Shown one piece after another: positions 48,834 to 58,858 of a stretch of 64,000 nucleotides of DNA. Both the position numbers and the translations under genes were made by a program. The DNA comes from JBGSTR01 sp963707135 (GTDB lineage Bacteria; Pseudomonadota; Gammaproteobacteria; Chromatiales; Chromatiaceae): positions 1-64,000 of the forward strand of contig CAVPOY010000013.1 of NCBI GenBank assembly GCA_963707135.1, written 5' to 3'. The notes under the pieces were generated by a model. That model did not search any database. It was given only the letters and a program-made list of their open reading frames with translations, and had not been told where the DNA came from. The first letter of the stretch is position 1; the number at the start of each line of letters is the position of its first letter.

Positions 48834-51800
48834 TCAATCGTTCTCAGCAGGGGTTCGCTTCTCGGGATCGGGCGCCCGCTGCACGGCCAGGTGCGCAAGC
48901 TGCTCGTAGAGTGAGAAGCGGGTCTCCACATGTTTTTGCGCCATTCGGAGGAACCGCTCCGCCGCGTCCGGGTGCGTGCGGCTCAATACGCTGAAACGGG
49001 TCTCTGTGGCTATATAGTCCCGGTAGGGGATACTGGGCGCCTTGCTGTCGATATGCAGCGGGTTTTCGCCGAGCGCGAGCTTGCGCGGGTCATAGCGGAA
49101 CAAGGCCCAATGCCCCGAGCTGACCGCCATGTCCTGCTGGCGCAGGTTGTTGGACAGATCAACCCCGTGGGCGATGCACGGTGAGTAGGCGACGATCAGG
49201 GAGGGCCCGTCGTAGGACTCGGCCTCGATGAAGGCCCTGATGGTCTGCACGTCCTTGGCGCCGAACGCCACCGAGGCCACGTAGACGTTCTCGTAGGCCA
49301 TGGCCATCATGGCCAGGTCCTTCTTGAACGTCGGTTTACCGGCGGCGGCGAACTTCGCGACCGCACCCAGCGGGGTCGCCTTGGATGTCTGGCCCCCGGT
49401 GTTGGAATAGACCTCGGTGTCCAGCACCAATAGATTCACATTGCGGCCCGACGCCAGCACATGGTCCACACCGCCATAGCCAATGTCGTAGGCCCAGCCG
49501 TCTCCGCCGATGATCCAGACGCTGCGCTTGACCAATTGGCCGCAGATGGCGAGCAGGGCGCGCGCGTCGGGGGCGTCGATGTTCGCGAGTCGCTCCTTCA
49601 GCGCCGCGACCCGCTCGCGCTGCTCGTGGATTCCGGCCTCGTCGGATTGGTCGGCGTTGAGCAGGGCGTCGGCCAGGTCGCCGCCGATTTTGTCCGCGAG
49701 CGCCAGGACCAACTCGCGCGCGTGCTGCGTCTGCTTGTCGACGGCGAGCCGGATACCCAGCCCGAATTCGGCGTTGTCCTCGAACAGCGAGTTGTTCCAG
49801 CTCGGCCCACGCCCCTCGGCGTTCTTGGTGTAGGGCGTCGTGGGCAGATTGCCCCCGTAGATCGACGAGCAGCCGGTGGCGTTGGCGATCAGCATGCGGT
49901 CGCCGAAGAGCTGGGTAGCGAGCTTGATGTAGGGCGTCTCGCCGCAGCCCACGCAGGCCCCCGAGAATTCGAACAGCGGTTGCAGGATCATCGCGTGCTT
50001 GATCTTGCTGGCTTCGAGCCGGGTGCGATCGTACTCAGGCAGGCCGAGGAAGAAATCCCAGTTGGCCTGCTCCAGATCGTGACGCTCGGGCGCCGGGTGC
50101 ATGTTCAGCGCCTTGCGTTTCGGGTCCTTACGGTCGCGGATCGGGCACACCTCGACGCACAGGCCGCAACCGGTGCAGTCGTCCGGGGCGACCTGGTAGG
50201 TGATGTGGTAGTCGGCGGGGAAGTCCTTGCCCTTGATCTGGACGTGCTGGAAGGTCTCCGGCGCCTCGTCGGTCAGCGCGGCCGGATAGACCTTCGAGCG
50301 GATCGCGGCATGGGGGCAGACCAGCGGGCACTTCCCGCAGTGGGTGCAGATGTCCTCCTCCCACTTCGGTAGTTGCAGCGCGATGTTCCGTTTCTCGAAG
50401 CGCGTCGTTCCGGTGGGCCAGGTGCCATCGGCCGGCATCAGGCTGACCGGCAGGTGGTCGCCACGATCGGCCATCAGGGTCGCGGTGATGGCCCTTACGA
50501 AATCGGGCGCGCCGGCCGGCACCGTGGGCGGCCGGTCGAACGCGCTAGTGGCCTGATCGGGTGTCGCGACGCGGTTCAGCCCCGCCAGGGTGGCGTCGAT
50601 GGCCGCGAAGTTGCGGTCCAACAGGCGCTGGCCCTTCTTGCCGTAGGTTTTCTTAACCGCCGCCTTGATCTGCGCGATCGCCTCCTCGCGCGGCAGGATG
50701 CCGGAGATGGCGAAGAAGCAGGTCTGCATGATGGTGTTGATGCGCCGGCCCATGCCGGTCTGCGCGGCGATCGCGTAGGCGTCGATGACATAGAGGCTCA
50801 GGCCCTTGTCGATGATCTGCTGCTGCATCCGACGCGGCAGGTCGTCCCACACCCGGTCCGCTGGGGTGGGTGAGTTGAGCAGGAACACCGCGCCGTCACG
50901 CGCCTTGACGAGCATGTCGTAGCGGGTAACGAAGTTCGGCTGATGACAGGCGACGAAGCTCGCCTCGCTGTCACCGATCAGGTAAGTGCTCTCGATCGGC
51001 CGCGGCCCGAAACGCAGGTGGCTGACCGTGACCGCCCCCGCCTTTTTGGAGTCGTATTGGAAGTAGCCCTGACCGTAGTTCTCGGTCTCCTCGCTGATGA
51101 TCTTGATCGAGTTCTTGTTGGCCGAAACGGTGCCGTCCGATCCCAGCCCGTAGAAGACGCAGGCCGTAACGCCCGGCGCCTCCGGCCGGAAGGAGGGATC
51201 CCAGTCCAGGCTGGTGTGGGTCACGTCGTCGGTGATGCCGATGGTGAAGGGATTCTTGGGTCGCTCCTTGGTAAGCTCATCGAGCACGCCCTTGACCATC
51301 GCCGGCGTGAATTCCTTCGACGACAGGCCATAGCGCCCGCCGACCACTCGCGGCATGGTCGTCCGGCGGCCGTCGCCGAGCGCCTGCGCCAATGCGGTGA
51401 CGACGTCCTTGTACAGCGGCTCGCCGTCGGCTCCCGGCTCCTTGGTGCGGTCGAGGACAGCGATCCGCGTCGCCGAGTCCGGTATCGCCGCGAGCAGGCG
51501 CTCCGGCGCGAAGGGCCGGAACAATCGGACCTTCACCAACCCCACGCGCTCGCCGCGCGCTGCCAGGCTCTGTACGGCCTCCTCGGCCGCGCCCAACCCC
51601 GAGCCCATGATCACGATCACGCGTTCTGCGTCCGGGGCACCGACGTACTCGAACAGACCGTAGCGCCGCCCCGTCAGCGCGGCGAACCGGTCCATCGTCT
51701 GCTCGACCAGATCGGGTGTCGCGGAGTAGAAGCGGTTGACGGTCTCGCGCCCCTGGAAGTACACATCCGGGTTCTGGGAGGTGCCGCGAATCACCGGCCG

Positions 51801-52436
51801 GTCCGGGTTCAAAGCGCGCTGGCGGAAGGCATCGACGAGCCCGTCATCGATCATCGCCCGGATTACCTCGACCGGGAGCCGCTCGACCTTCGCCACCTCG
51901 TGGGAGGTCCGGAAGCCGTCGAAGAAGTGCAGGAAGGGCACCCGGCTCGCGAGCGTGGCGGCCTGGGCGATCAACGCGAAGTCCATCACCTCCTGGACCG
52001 AGGCCGAGCAGAGCATCGCGTAGCCGGTGCCGCGGCAAGCCATCACATCGGAGTGATCCCCGAAGATCGACAGGGCCTGCGCCGCCAGCGAGCGCGCCGA
52101 GACATGCAGAACCGTCGGGGTCAGCTCGCCAGCGATCTTGTACATGTTGGGGATCATCAGCAGCAAACCCTGCGACGCCGTGAAGGTCGTCGCCAGCGAG
52201 CCGGCCTGCAGCGCGCCGTGGATAGCGCCGGCGGCCCCCGCCTCGCTCTGCATCTCGATCACGTCGGGGACCGTACCCCAAAGGTTTCTGGTGCCCAGGG
52301 AAGACCATTCGTCGGACCACTCGCCCATCGGGGAGGCCGGCGTGATCGGGTAGATCGCGATGACCTCGTTGGTCAGGTGCGCGATGTAGGCTGCGGCCTC
52401 GTTGCCGTCGAGGGTGACCATCTGAGACTGTGACAT
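48834..52436 (-). CDS. nifJ: Pyruvate:ferredoxin (flavodoxin) oxidoreductase
   Basis: A 1200-residue single-chain enzyme: pyruvate + CoA to acetyl-CoA + CO2, reducing ferredoxin or flavodoxin. Domains in order: pyrimidine-binding part (YPITPASPMGEW), the gamma/delta part, two [4Fe-4S] motifs (CTHCGKCPLVCPHAAI and CTGCGLCVEVCPI, near residues 690-755), and the thiamine diphosphate part (GCGETPYIKLA; GDGWAYDIGYGGVDHV; VYSNTGGQTSKATP). Start at the ATG at 52434-52436; an upstream in-frame extension to 52493 looks non-coding. Low-redox enzyme, oxygen-sensitive, fits with anaerobic use of stored glucan. Confidence 0.97.
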   Translation of the reverse strand: MSQSQMVTLDGNEAAAYIAHLTNEVIAIYPITPASPMGEWSDEWSSLGTRNLWGTVPDVIEMQSEAGAAGAIHGALQAGSLATTFTASQGLLLMIPNMYKIAGELTPTVLHVSARSLAAQALSIFGDHSDVMACRGTGYAMLCSASVQEVMDFALIAQAATLASRVPFLHFFDGFRTSHEVAKVERLPVEVIRAMIDDGLVDAFRQRALNPDRPVIRGTSQNPDVYFQGRETVNRFYSATPDLVEQTMDRFAALTGRRYGLFEYVGAPDAERVIVIMGSGLGAAEEAVQSLAARGERVGLVKVRLFRPFAPERLLAAIPDSATRIAVLDRTKEPGADGEPLYKDVVTALAQALGDGRRTTMPRVVGGRYGLSSKEFTPAMVKGVLDELTKERPKNPFTIGITDDVTHTSLDWDPSFRPEAPGVTACVFYGLGSDGTVSANKNSIKIISEETENYGQGYFQYDSKKAGAVTVSHLRFGPRPIESTYLIGDSEASFVACHQPNFVTRYDMLVKARDGAVFLLNSPTPADRVWDDLPRRMQQQIIDKGLSLYVIDAYAIAAQTGMGRRINTIMQTCFFAISGILPREEAIAQIKAAVKKTYGKKGQRLLDRNFAAIDATLAGLNRVATPDQATSAFDRPPTVPAGAPDFVRAITATLMADRGDHLPVSLMPADGTWPTGTTRFEKRNIALQLPKWEEDICTHCGKCPLVCPHAAIRSKVYPAALTDEAPETFQHVQIKGKDFPADYHITYQVAPDDCTGCGLCVEVCPIRDRKDPKRKALNMHPAPERHDLEQANWDFFLGLPEYDRTRLEASKIKHAMILQPLFEFSGACVGCGETPYIKLATQLFGDRMLIANATGCSSIYGGNLPTTPYTKNAEGRGPSWNNSLFEDNAEFGLGIRLAVDKQTQHARELVLALADKIGGDLADALLNADQSDEAGIHEQRERVAALKERLANIDAPDARALLAICGQLVKRSVWIIGGDGWAYDIGYGGVDHVLASGRNVNLLVLDTEVYSNTGGQTSKATPLGAVAKFAAAGKPTFKKDLAMMAMAYENVYVASVAFGAKDVQTIRAFIEAESYDGPSLIVAYSPCIAHGVDLSNNLRQQDMAVSSGHWALFRYDPRKLALGENPLHIDSKAPSIPYRDYIATETRFSVLSRTHPDAAERFLRMAQKHVETRFSLYEQLAHLAVQRAPDPEKRTPAEND

Positions 52437-52673
52437 CGATCTCTCCGACGTGGGGCGAGTCCGGATCCATGAGCCGGCCCGGAATGCCGGCATGGGCGCA
52501 ACTATATCCGGAAACGCCTTCCGATTTATGACGACTGGGCGGATATCCGGAGCGATCTGACGTTGGCATGATTGGCTTTGGGCGGCTCTAACGCCGCTGT
52601 TGAAACTTACTCCGGCGTCGGCTCGAAAGGGGGGTCGAGGCTGGGACGCTTTGGGTATAGGTTACCGGGTTAC

Positions 52674-53138
52674 ATGAGCACCGCGGCAAAGGAGTTGGGG
52701 TTCTCGCTTCGCCCGATGTGCGAGGGTGACGTGCCCTCGGTGCTCGCCGTCGAGGCGGCGGCGTACGATCACCCGTGGACCGAGGGGATCTTCCGGGATT
52801 GTCTGCGGGTCGGATACAGCTGCTGGGTGGCTGAGTCCGGCACGGAGATCGTTGGCCACGGTGTCATGTCCGTGGCCGCTGGGGAGTGCCACATCCTGAA
52901 TATCTGCGTGCACCCCAGCTGGCAGGGGATGCGGCTCGGCCGCAAGCTGCTGCGCCGGCTGCTTGCTTTGGCGCGGGGGCGCGATGTCGACACCGCGTTC
53001 CTGGAGGTGCGGGTTTCCAACCGCTTGGCTCGGGCGCTCTACGCGTCCGAGGGTTTCTGCGAGGTCGGGATTCGGCGCGGCTACTACCCCAGCCGCAGGG
53101 GCCGGGAGGATGCCGTGGTGCTCGCGCGCGCGCTTTGA
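52674..53138 (+). CDS. rimI: Ribosomal-protein-alanine N-acetyltransferase
   Basis: A 154-residue GNAT acetyltransferase that modifies the N-terminal Ala of ribosomal protein S18. The acetyl-CoA binding motif GMRLGRKLLRRLL is near residue 85, the DHPWTEGIF substrate segment is near 25, and VRVSNRLARALYASEGF near 110 is typical of RimI. The ATG at 52674 was chosen because the conserved part begins there; the frame is open further upstream. Divergent from nifJ. Confidence 0.9.
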   Translation: MSTAAKELGFSLRPMCEGDVPSVLAVEAAAYDHPWTEGIFRDCLRVGYSCWVAESGTEIVGHGVMSVAAGECHILNICVHPSWQGMRLGRKLLRRLLALARGRDVDTAFLEVRVSNRLARALYASEGFCEVGIRRGYYPSRRGREDAVVLARAL

Positions 53139-53547
53139 GGGCGATTGCGGGCCATCAAGCCGAGGCGGTATTCCCATCTGGCGCGCCCCGTTGGTCACGA
53201 GGCGTCGTGGCGCGTACCAGATCGACCGCTCGCCACCCAACTTAATCGCCGCCCGGTAGCCTGGATGGGGCCGGGCGTGGTGCGGTCCGCCGGGGAACCT
53301 GGATGGTCTTGCGCGTGCGGTGCTCGTCCATCGCCTAGGGCCTGGCGCAGTCCATGTGGGCGCTGGTGACCAACGGTAGGTCCGCCAAGATCATCGCCGC
53401 CCGGACGACGGCAACGTGCTGTACACCCACTTTCGAACGTTCGCCAAATCCCTGAGCCATGACAAGGCTCGCCTTCGGGCGCACACAAACCGTCCCGTCG
53501 ATGAGCCCCTCGCGGAGAAAGCGAGGGATGGCGACGGCTTGGCTGGC
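53139..53547. other. Intergenic region, no gene recognised
   Basis: About 410 bases with frames open by GC bias but no conserved-looking protein. It contains short repeated motifs (GTCGTGGCGCGTACC, GGCGCTGGTGACCAACGG) but nothing I can assign. It could be an eroded gene. Confidence 0.4.
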
Positions 53548-54009
53548 CTAGGGCAGTGCCTCAATGGCGGTTATCGCCGCCTCGTAGCGTGCCCCAAGCC
53601 GTTCTGGCACACCGGATTCCTTGGCCCCCTTGCAGCCGCCAGCCTGGCGCAGGGTCTCCAGAAATTCTTCTTGCAGCCGTTCCTGCACGCGCCTATAGCT
53701 GCGCTCGGGGAACAGGTCGTCCTGTACCGAGAGCACGGTCGTGCGTAGCCGGCTGACCAGCTCCTTGTTCAGGTTGTCCGTGCGGCGGCCGGAGACGTCG
53801 CTGCGGCAGCGCGCGTTGTAGAAGTCTACGGCCGCGGCGGCCTCGACGGCCTCGACCAGCAGTTGTTCGGTGGCCTCGTCCAGAGGCAGGCGGGCAGCGG
53901 CGGTGCCGCTGACGAGCAGTGAGACGGCGGCGGACAGGGCGACGAGCGTGCGCGCGCGAGCGCCCCGGTCGTTGCGGCGTTTCGGGTTAGGGCATTGACT
54001 GGATGACAC
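53548..54009 (-). CDS. Hypothetical exported protein
   Basis: A 153-residue frame starting at a GTG (54007-54009) with a basic N-terminus and a hydrophobic export segment (LVALSAAVSLLVSGTAAA, about residues 22-40). The mature part is helical and charged with only two cysteines (ARCRSD, GGCKGAK), which could form a disulfide. No family recognised. Located eight bases downstream of the SDR gene on the same strand, so perhaps expressed with it. Confidence 0.55.
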   Translation of the reverse strand: MSSSQCPNPKRRNDRGARARTLVALSAAVSLLVSGTAAARLPLDEATEQLLVEAVEAAAAVDFYNARCRSDVSGRRTDNLNKELVSRLRTTVLSVQDDLFPERSYRRVQERLQEEFLETLRQAGGCKGAKESGVPERLGARYEAAITAIEALP

Positions 54010-54017
54010 GCGTTGGC

Positions 54018-54731
54018 TCAGCTTCGGCCGTAGACCGGAATGGAGGCCCCTGTGACGCAGCGGGCGGCGTCGGAGGCGAGGAACAGGATGACGTCCGCGA
54101 GCGCCTCGACCGGGACCCAGCGGTCATGGTCCTGGTCCGGCATCGCGGCGCGGTTCTGGGGAGTGTCCACGGTGCCCGGCATAATGCAGTTGACGTTGAT
54201 GCCCTGGTCCTTCAGTTCGTCGGCAAGGCTCTCGGTCAGCGTGATGACCGCGGCCTTGGAGGCGCAGTAGGGCGCCATGTGCCCCATGCCGCGCGTGGCG
54301 GCCCTGGCCGATACGTTGATTATGCGCCCGTCGCCGGCCGCCAGCAGCCCGGGCACGAAGGCGCGGCAGCAGTTGAACACCGTCCGCGCGTTCAGGTCCA
54401 TCATGAATTCCCAGTCCCGGTCCGTCGTTTCGTGCAGCGGCGGTCCCATCGTGAAGCCGCCGGCGATGTTGGCGAGCACGTCCACGCGCCCGAAGTGCGC
54501 TCCGATCCGTTCGGCCGCGTCGGCCACCGCGTCGGCCCGTATCAGGTCGGCGGCGAAGGTGGCCGCGTCGGTGCCGGCCGGCAACGCGAGCCGCGCACCT
54601 TCGAGCGCGTTCGGGTCCAGGTCGACCAGGGCCAGCCGAGCACCCCGGCCCGCAAACGCGCGCGACACGGCGCGCCCGAGGTTGCCGGCCGCGCCGGTGA
54701 CGATAACGACTTTGCCCTTCAGCTCTTCCAC
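54018..54731 (-). CDS. SDR-family oxidoreductase
   Basis: A 237-residue short-chain dehydrogenase starting at a GTG preceded by a good AAGGAG site. The cofactor loop is VTGAAGNLGRA near residue 11, LANIAGG near 83, and the catalytic Ser-Tyr-Lys triad is in NVSARAATRG and YCASK near 150. C-terminal PGTVDTP motif. Reaction not assignable. Confidence 0.85.
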   Translation of the reverse strand: MEELKGKVVIVTGAAGNLGRAVSRAFAGRGARLALVDLDPNALEGARLALPAGTDAATFAADLIRADAVADAAERIGAHFGRVDVLANIAGGFTMGPPLHETTDRDWEFMMDLNARTVFNCCRAFVPGLLAAGDGRIINVSARAATRGMGHMAPYCASKAAVITLTESLADELKDQGINVNCIMPGTVDTPQNRAAMPDQDHDRWVPVEALADVILFLASDAARCVTGASIPVYGRS

Positions 54732-55005
54732 TTCGCGGCTCCTTAAGCTTTGCGATTTGACGGATGTTCGCCTTTGACGTCTGAATGATGGGGTTTTCCG
54801 GCGCGGGAACAAAGCGCCGGCTGTTGGTCGCCGTCCCCTGGCTACGCCCTCGTTTCATGCGGTTCAGCAGCATAGCCTGTATCATTCATGCCGTGATCGA
54901 AGCATTCGGACTCGAATCGGGCCCCCGGCGATCAATCTTGGGGGGCGCACCGGCGTGGCGCGGGATCCGCGCGCGGGCGCCCTCGCTCGCTAGCGGCGCG
55001 GGCCG

Positions 55006-56221
55006 GTGATCGAGCTCCTGTTCCTGCTGCTGCCGGTGGCTGCCGCGTCGGGGTGGTGGCTGGCCCGGCGCGGGGAGCGTACCCACGCGGGAGCAGACCC
55101 CCGGCGGCGCGGACCCCGCGTTCTTCCGGGGCCTGAAGTATCTGCTCGACGAGCAGCCGGACAAGGCGATCGACGTCTTCCTGAAGCTCGCCGAGGTCGA
55201 CCGCGAGACCGTCGAGACCCATTTGGCGCTGGGCAGCCTGTTTCGCCGCCGTGGCGAGGTGGAGCGCGCGATCCGCATTCACCAGAACCTGGTTGCCCGC
55301 GACAATCTCAACGCCGAGCAGCGGGGTTACGCCGTATTCGAGCTCGGGCAGGACTACATGCGCGCGGGTCTTTTCGACCGGGCCGAGACGCTGTTCCAGG
55401 ACCTGGTCGACACCGGTCTGCACCGCGAGCGGGCGCTGCTGGGGCTGCTGGACATCTACCAGCAGGAGCGCGACTGGGTGCGGTGCCTGGAGGTCGCCGA
55501 GCGTCTCGAGCCCCTGACGGAGCGGCCGATGAATGGCGAAATCGCCCATTACCACTGCGAGCTCGCCGAGGAGTCGCGCCGCACCGGAGGCGCCGCGGAG
55601 GCGAGGCGGCAGCTTCGGCTGGCCGAGCAGTCCGACCCCGGCTGTGTGCGGGCCGCCATGCTGGAGGCGGAGATTGCGCTGGCCGACGGGGAGATCGACG
55701 CGGCACTGCAGCGGCTGCTCGGGGTGGCCGGGCAGGGCGCACCTTATCTTCCGGATATTCTGCCATCGCTGGTCCAGGCCCTGGACCGGACCCGGCCCGG
55801 CCAGGTCGTCGGCACGCTTGAGACTCTGGCTCAGGACCACCCCAGCCCGCCGATGATGCTGACCCTCAGCGACGCCGTCGAGCGGGAGCGCGGGCCCGCG
55901 GCGGCGGCCGATAGGCTGACCCGTTATCTGGCCGGCCACGCCGATCTGCTGGCCTTGGAGCGGCTGCTCGATCTGCAGGGGCGTGATTCTGGCGCCGACG
56001 CCGACGCCGACGCCGAGTCGCGGCGCCGGGAGCGCATCGTGTTGGAGGTCGTCCGCCACCTGCTGCCGCGCCAGCCGGTCTACCAGTGTGAGCACTGCGG
56101 CTTCGAGGCCCGCGCCCTGCACTGGCAATGCCCGAGCTGCAAGCGCTGGGGGTCGGTGAAGGCCGTCGAGCCGGAGCGCATCCCCGGTGACGAGGTGCTG
56201 ACCGGGCGGAGGATCGCCTGA
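55006..56221 (+). CDS. lapB: LapB/YciM tetratricopeptide protein, frame broken near 55095
   Basis: LapB controls LpxC breakdown and lipopolysaccharide assembly at the inner membrane. The N-terminal membrane anchor (IELLFLLLPVAAASGWWLARRG) starts at a GTG at 55006. After residue about 29 the frame changes near 55095 (an extra base in the GCAGACCCCC run); the second frame gives FFRGLKYLLDEQPDKAIDVFL and the TPR array (ALGSLFRRRGEVERAI, GYAVFELGQDYMRAGLFDRAE and others). The C-terminal rubredoxin-like metal site is intact: YQCEHCGFE and WQCPSCKRWG. Followed by galU. Confidence 0.88.
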
Positions 56222-56426
56222 GCCAGGCCGGGCCTGGGCGCAAGGCCGGCCTTGACGGCGTGGTCTGCTCACCGCTCGCGGCGGCGGCGCGAACGGCGTA
56301 GTAACATTCGTTCCCTAAGTGACCTCACTCCCAGCCCGCCTGGAGCGCGGATGATGCCGGGGCCTTCGATAAGTTTCTTCTCGGTAACCGGCGCAATAAC
56401 GAACTGATTTTGCAGGAGACGATTCG

Positions 56427-57299
56427 ATGGCAAAGATCCGAAAGGCCGTATTCCCCGTCGCCGGGTTGGGCACGCGCTTCCTGCCCGCCACCAAGGCGAG
56501 CCCTAAGGAGATGCTGCCGATCGTCGACAAGCCGCTGATCCAGTACGCGGCGGAGGAGGCCGAGGCCGCCGGCGTGAGTCAGCTGGTGTTCATCACAGGG
56601 CGCAGCAAGCGCTCGATCGAGGACCACTTCGACAAGGCCTACGAACTCGAGGTGGAGCTCAAGAGCGCCGGCAAGGACAAGCTCCTGCACATCGTTCAGA
56701 ACGTCATGCCATCCGAGGTGACCTGTGTCTACGTCCGCCAGGCCGAGGCCTTGGGTCTGGGCCACGCGGTTCTGTGCGCGAAGGACGTGGTGGGCAACGA
56801 GCCTTTCGCCGTAATCCTGGCCGACGATCTGATCTACAACGAGGGCAAGGGCGCGGTCGCCCAGATGGCCGACGTCTATGGGCGCTTCGGCTGCAGCGTG
56901 GTCTGCGTCGAGGAGGTCCCGCGGGACGAGACCAACAAATACGGCATCGTCGAGGTCGAACCGGGCGCACAGGGCGAGCTTCGGGTGACCTCGATCGTCG
57001 AGAAGCCGGACCCGGCCGATGCGCCGTCGAATCTGGCCGTGGTCGGCCGCTACCTGCTGACGCCCGGTATCTTTGGCAAGCTCGAGCGCACAGGACGCGG
57101 CGCCGGCGGTGAGATCCAGCTCACAGACGGCATCGCGGACCTGCTGAAGGACGAGCCGGTCATCGCCTACCCGTTTCAGGGCAAACGCTACGACTGTGGC
57201 AGCAAGCTCGGTTACCTGGAGGCGACCGTAGAGTTCGGGCTCATGCACCCGGAGCTCGGCGAGGGCTTCGCCGAATATCTGCGCTCCCGCAAGTACTAG
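56427..57299 (+). CDS. galU: UTP-glucose-1-phosphate uridylyltransferase
   Basis: A 290-residue enzyme: UTP + glucose-1-P to UDP-glucose, used for polysaccharide and lipopolysaccharide sugars. Signature VAGLGTRFLPATKASPKEML at residues 8-27, VDKPLIQY near 32, ILADDLIYN near 133, and VEKPDPADAPS near 195. A CAGGAG ribosome site precedes the ATG. Shares glucose-1-P with GlgC in this window. Confidence 0.97.
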   Translation: MAKIRKAVFPVAGLGTRFLPATKASPKEMLPIVDKPLIQYAAEEAEAAGVSQLVFITGRSKRSIEDHFDKAYELEVELKSAGKDKLLHIVQNVMPSEVTCVYVRQAEALGLGHAVLCAKDVVGNEPFAVILADDLIYNEGKGAVAQMADVYGRFGCSVVCVEEVPRDETNKYGIVEVEPGAQGELRVTSIVEKPDPADAPSNLAVVGRYLLTPGIFGKLERTGRGAGGEIQLTDGIADLLKDEPVIAYPFQGKRYDCGSKLGYLEATVEFGLMHPELGEGFAEYLRSRKY

Positions 57300-58222
57300 G
57301 GTCTCGGGTTCGTCCGGCGCGGCTGATCCGGGTCGGCCGCGCGGGCAAGCCGCGACCCGATCCGCTGTCCGACCCGTACCCGACCCCCGGTGGCGAGGCC
57401 CTGATCCCAGATTACGGTTCCCCGCGGAAACAGCAGAATCACGGTCGACCCCATGTTGAAGCGGCCCATCTCGGCACCCCGTTCGAGCCGGACCGGCGAT
57501 TCCTTTCCGTAGCGCCATCGCTGTATCGGCTCCCGCAACGCGGTTGGAGTCACCTCCCCGTGCCAGACTGTCTCGATCCCTCCGACGAAGATCGCCCCGA
57601 CCAGGACGACGGCCATTGGCCCCGAGTCGCCGGTGAACAGGCAGGCCACCCGCTCGTTGCGGGCGAAGAGTCCTGGGACCAGTGCCGTCGTGGCCGCATT
57701 GACGCTGAACAGCCGACCGGGGATGTGAATCATCTCGGTCAGTGCTCCGGCGAGCGGCATGTGTATCCGGTGATAGTCCCTGGGTGACAGATAGATGGTC
57801 GCGAAGGCGCCGCCGTCGAACGGCCGGCCAGCGTCTTCCTCCCCACCGAGCAGGTCGCGCAGCGAGTAGCTATGACCCTTGGCCTGGATCAGCCTCCCGT
57901 CCCGGATGCTGCCGATCTGGCTGATGGTACCGTCCACTGGGGACAGGATTGCGTCAGGCGCCGGGTCCAGCGGACGGGCCTCGGGTCGAAGCGCTCGCGT
58001 GAACAGGGCGTTGAAGCTCGGGTAAGCGGCCGGGTCGCTCTCCAGGGCCTCGTCCATGCGGATCTCGAAGGTCCGTACGAAGCCCCCGATCAGCAAGGTC
58101 TTTACGGGCCGCCACTCGACTCGCGTGAGTCGATACATGAGCCGCGACAAAAGGTGTTGCGGCAGCAGGTGCTGCAACGCGACGAAGAGCCGGTCGTGCC
58201 AGCGCGGGTCCGGCGCGGTCAC
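57296..58222 (-). CDS. psd: Phosphatidylserine decarboxylase proenzyme
   Basis: A 308-residue membrane enzyme converting phosphatidylserine to phosphatidylethanolamine. Self-cleavage at the (L/M)GST motif: GRFNMGSTVILLF near residue 250, where the Ser becomes the pyruvoyl group. SPVDGTISQIG near 112 and HIPGRLFSVN near 185 are typical. Convergent with galU; the ends overlap by four bases. The start overlaps the end of the next upstream gene (ATGA), so the two are co-translated. Confidence 0.96.
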   Translation of the reverse strand: MTAPDPRWHDRLFVALQHLLPQHLLSRLMYRLTRVEWRPVKTLLIGGFVRTFEIRMDEALESDPAAYPSFNALFTRALRPEARPLDPAPDAILSPVDGTISQIGSIRDGRLIQAKGHSYSLRDLLGGEEDAGRPFDGGAFATIYLSPRDYHRIHMPLAGALTEMIHIPGRLFSVNAATTALVPGLFARNERVACLFTGDSGPMAVVLVGAIFVGGIETVWHGEVTPTALREPIQRWRYGKESPVRLERGAEMGRFNMGSTVILLFPRGTVIWDQGLATGGRVRVGQRIGSRLARAADPDQPRRTNPRP

Positions 58223-58836
58223 GGCTCCTCCGGTAGCAAAAAAAAAGCTCGCTCGTGGATCGCGGTCAGATCTCTGGCGACAGCGGCCCCGTCCGCCCCG
58301 GCGGGCAGCAAGGCAAGCAGGTAGCCGCCGGGCCCGAAGACGAACAGCGGGGGTGGCTCGTCTCCGGTTACGCCCAACGCGTCCCGCAGCCGGGCCGTTT
58401 CAGCCGCCTCGCCGCTCAGTACGAAGAGCGCCGGCGTCATGGCCGAGAAGTCCCGGGCCAGGTTCGGCATGTCCGTGGTCGTGACCAGAGCGAGCCGCAG
58501 CGCCTCGTGGAGATCCTCCCGGTCCGCGACCCGGTTGTAGGCGTCGATCAGCCGCTGGATCGCGAGGTGACCGTCGGCCGAGCTGAGGTCGGCGAAGGTC
58601 AGCAGGGTCCAACCCGTCGCCAGGGTCTCCTGATCGAATGCCCGGCCGATCGGGTCCTGGAGCCGGAAACCCGGAATCGCGGCCGGCGGACGTATGAGTA
58701 CGCCGTCGATCCGCGGCGGCTCGGCATTGCGGCGCTGATACTCGTTTCCCCATTGGTAGCCAAACACGAACAGGCCGACCGCGCCGATCGCGAACAGCAG
58801 GCGCACCCAGAGTCGGTGCGGGTTCTTCAGAAACAT
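58219..58836 (-). CDS. Membrane-anchored protein of unknown function, thioredoxin-fold-like
   Basis: A 205-residue protein with one N-terminal membrane helix (LLFAIGAVGLFVFGY, about 13-27) and a periplasmic rest. The segment IPGFRLQDPIGRAFDQETLATGWTLLTFADLS resembles the start of SCO1/peroxiredoxin-like folds, but there is no CxxxC motif. Operon with psd (4-base overlap). No function can be assigned. Confidence 0.65.
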   Translation of the reverse strand: MFLKNPHRLWVRLLFAIGAVGLFVFGYQWGNEYQRRNAEPPRIDGVLIRPPAAIPGFRLQDPIGRAFDQETLATGWTLLTFADLSSADGHLAIQRLIDAYNRVADREDLHEALRLALVTTTDMPNLARDFSAMTPALFVLSGEAAETARLRDALGVTGDEPPPLFVFGPGGYLLALLPAGADGAAVARDLTAIHERAFFLLPEEP

Positions 58837-58858
58837 CGGTTGCGGAAGCCGGCGACGG

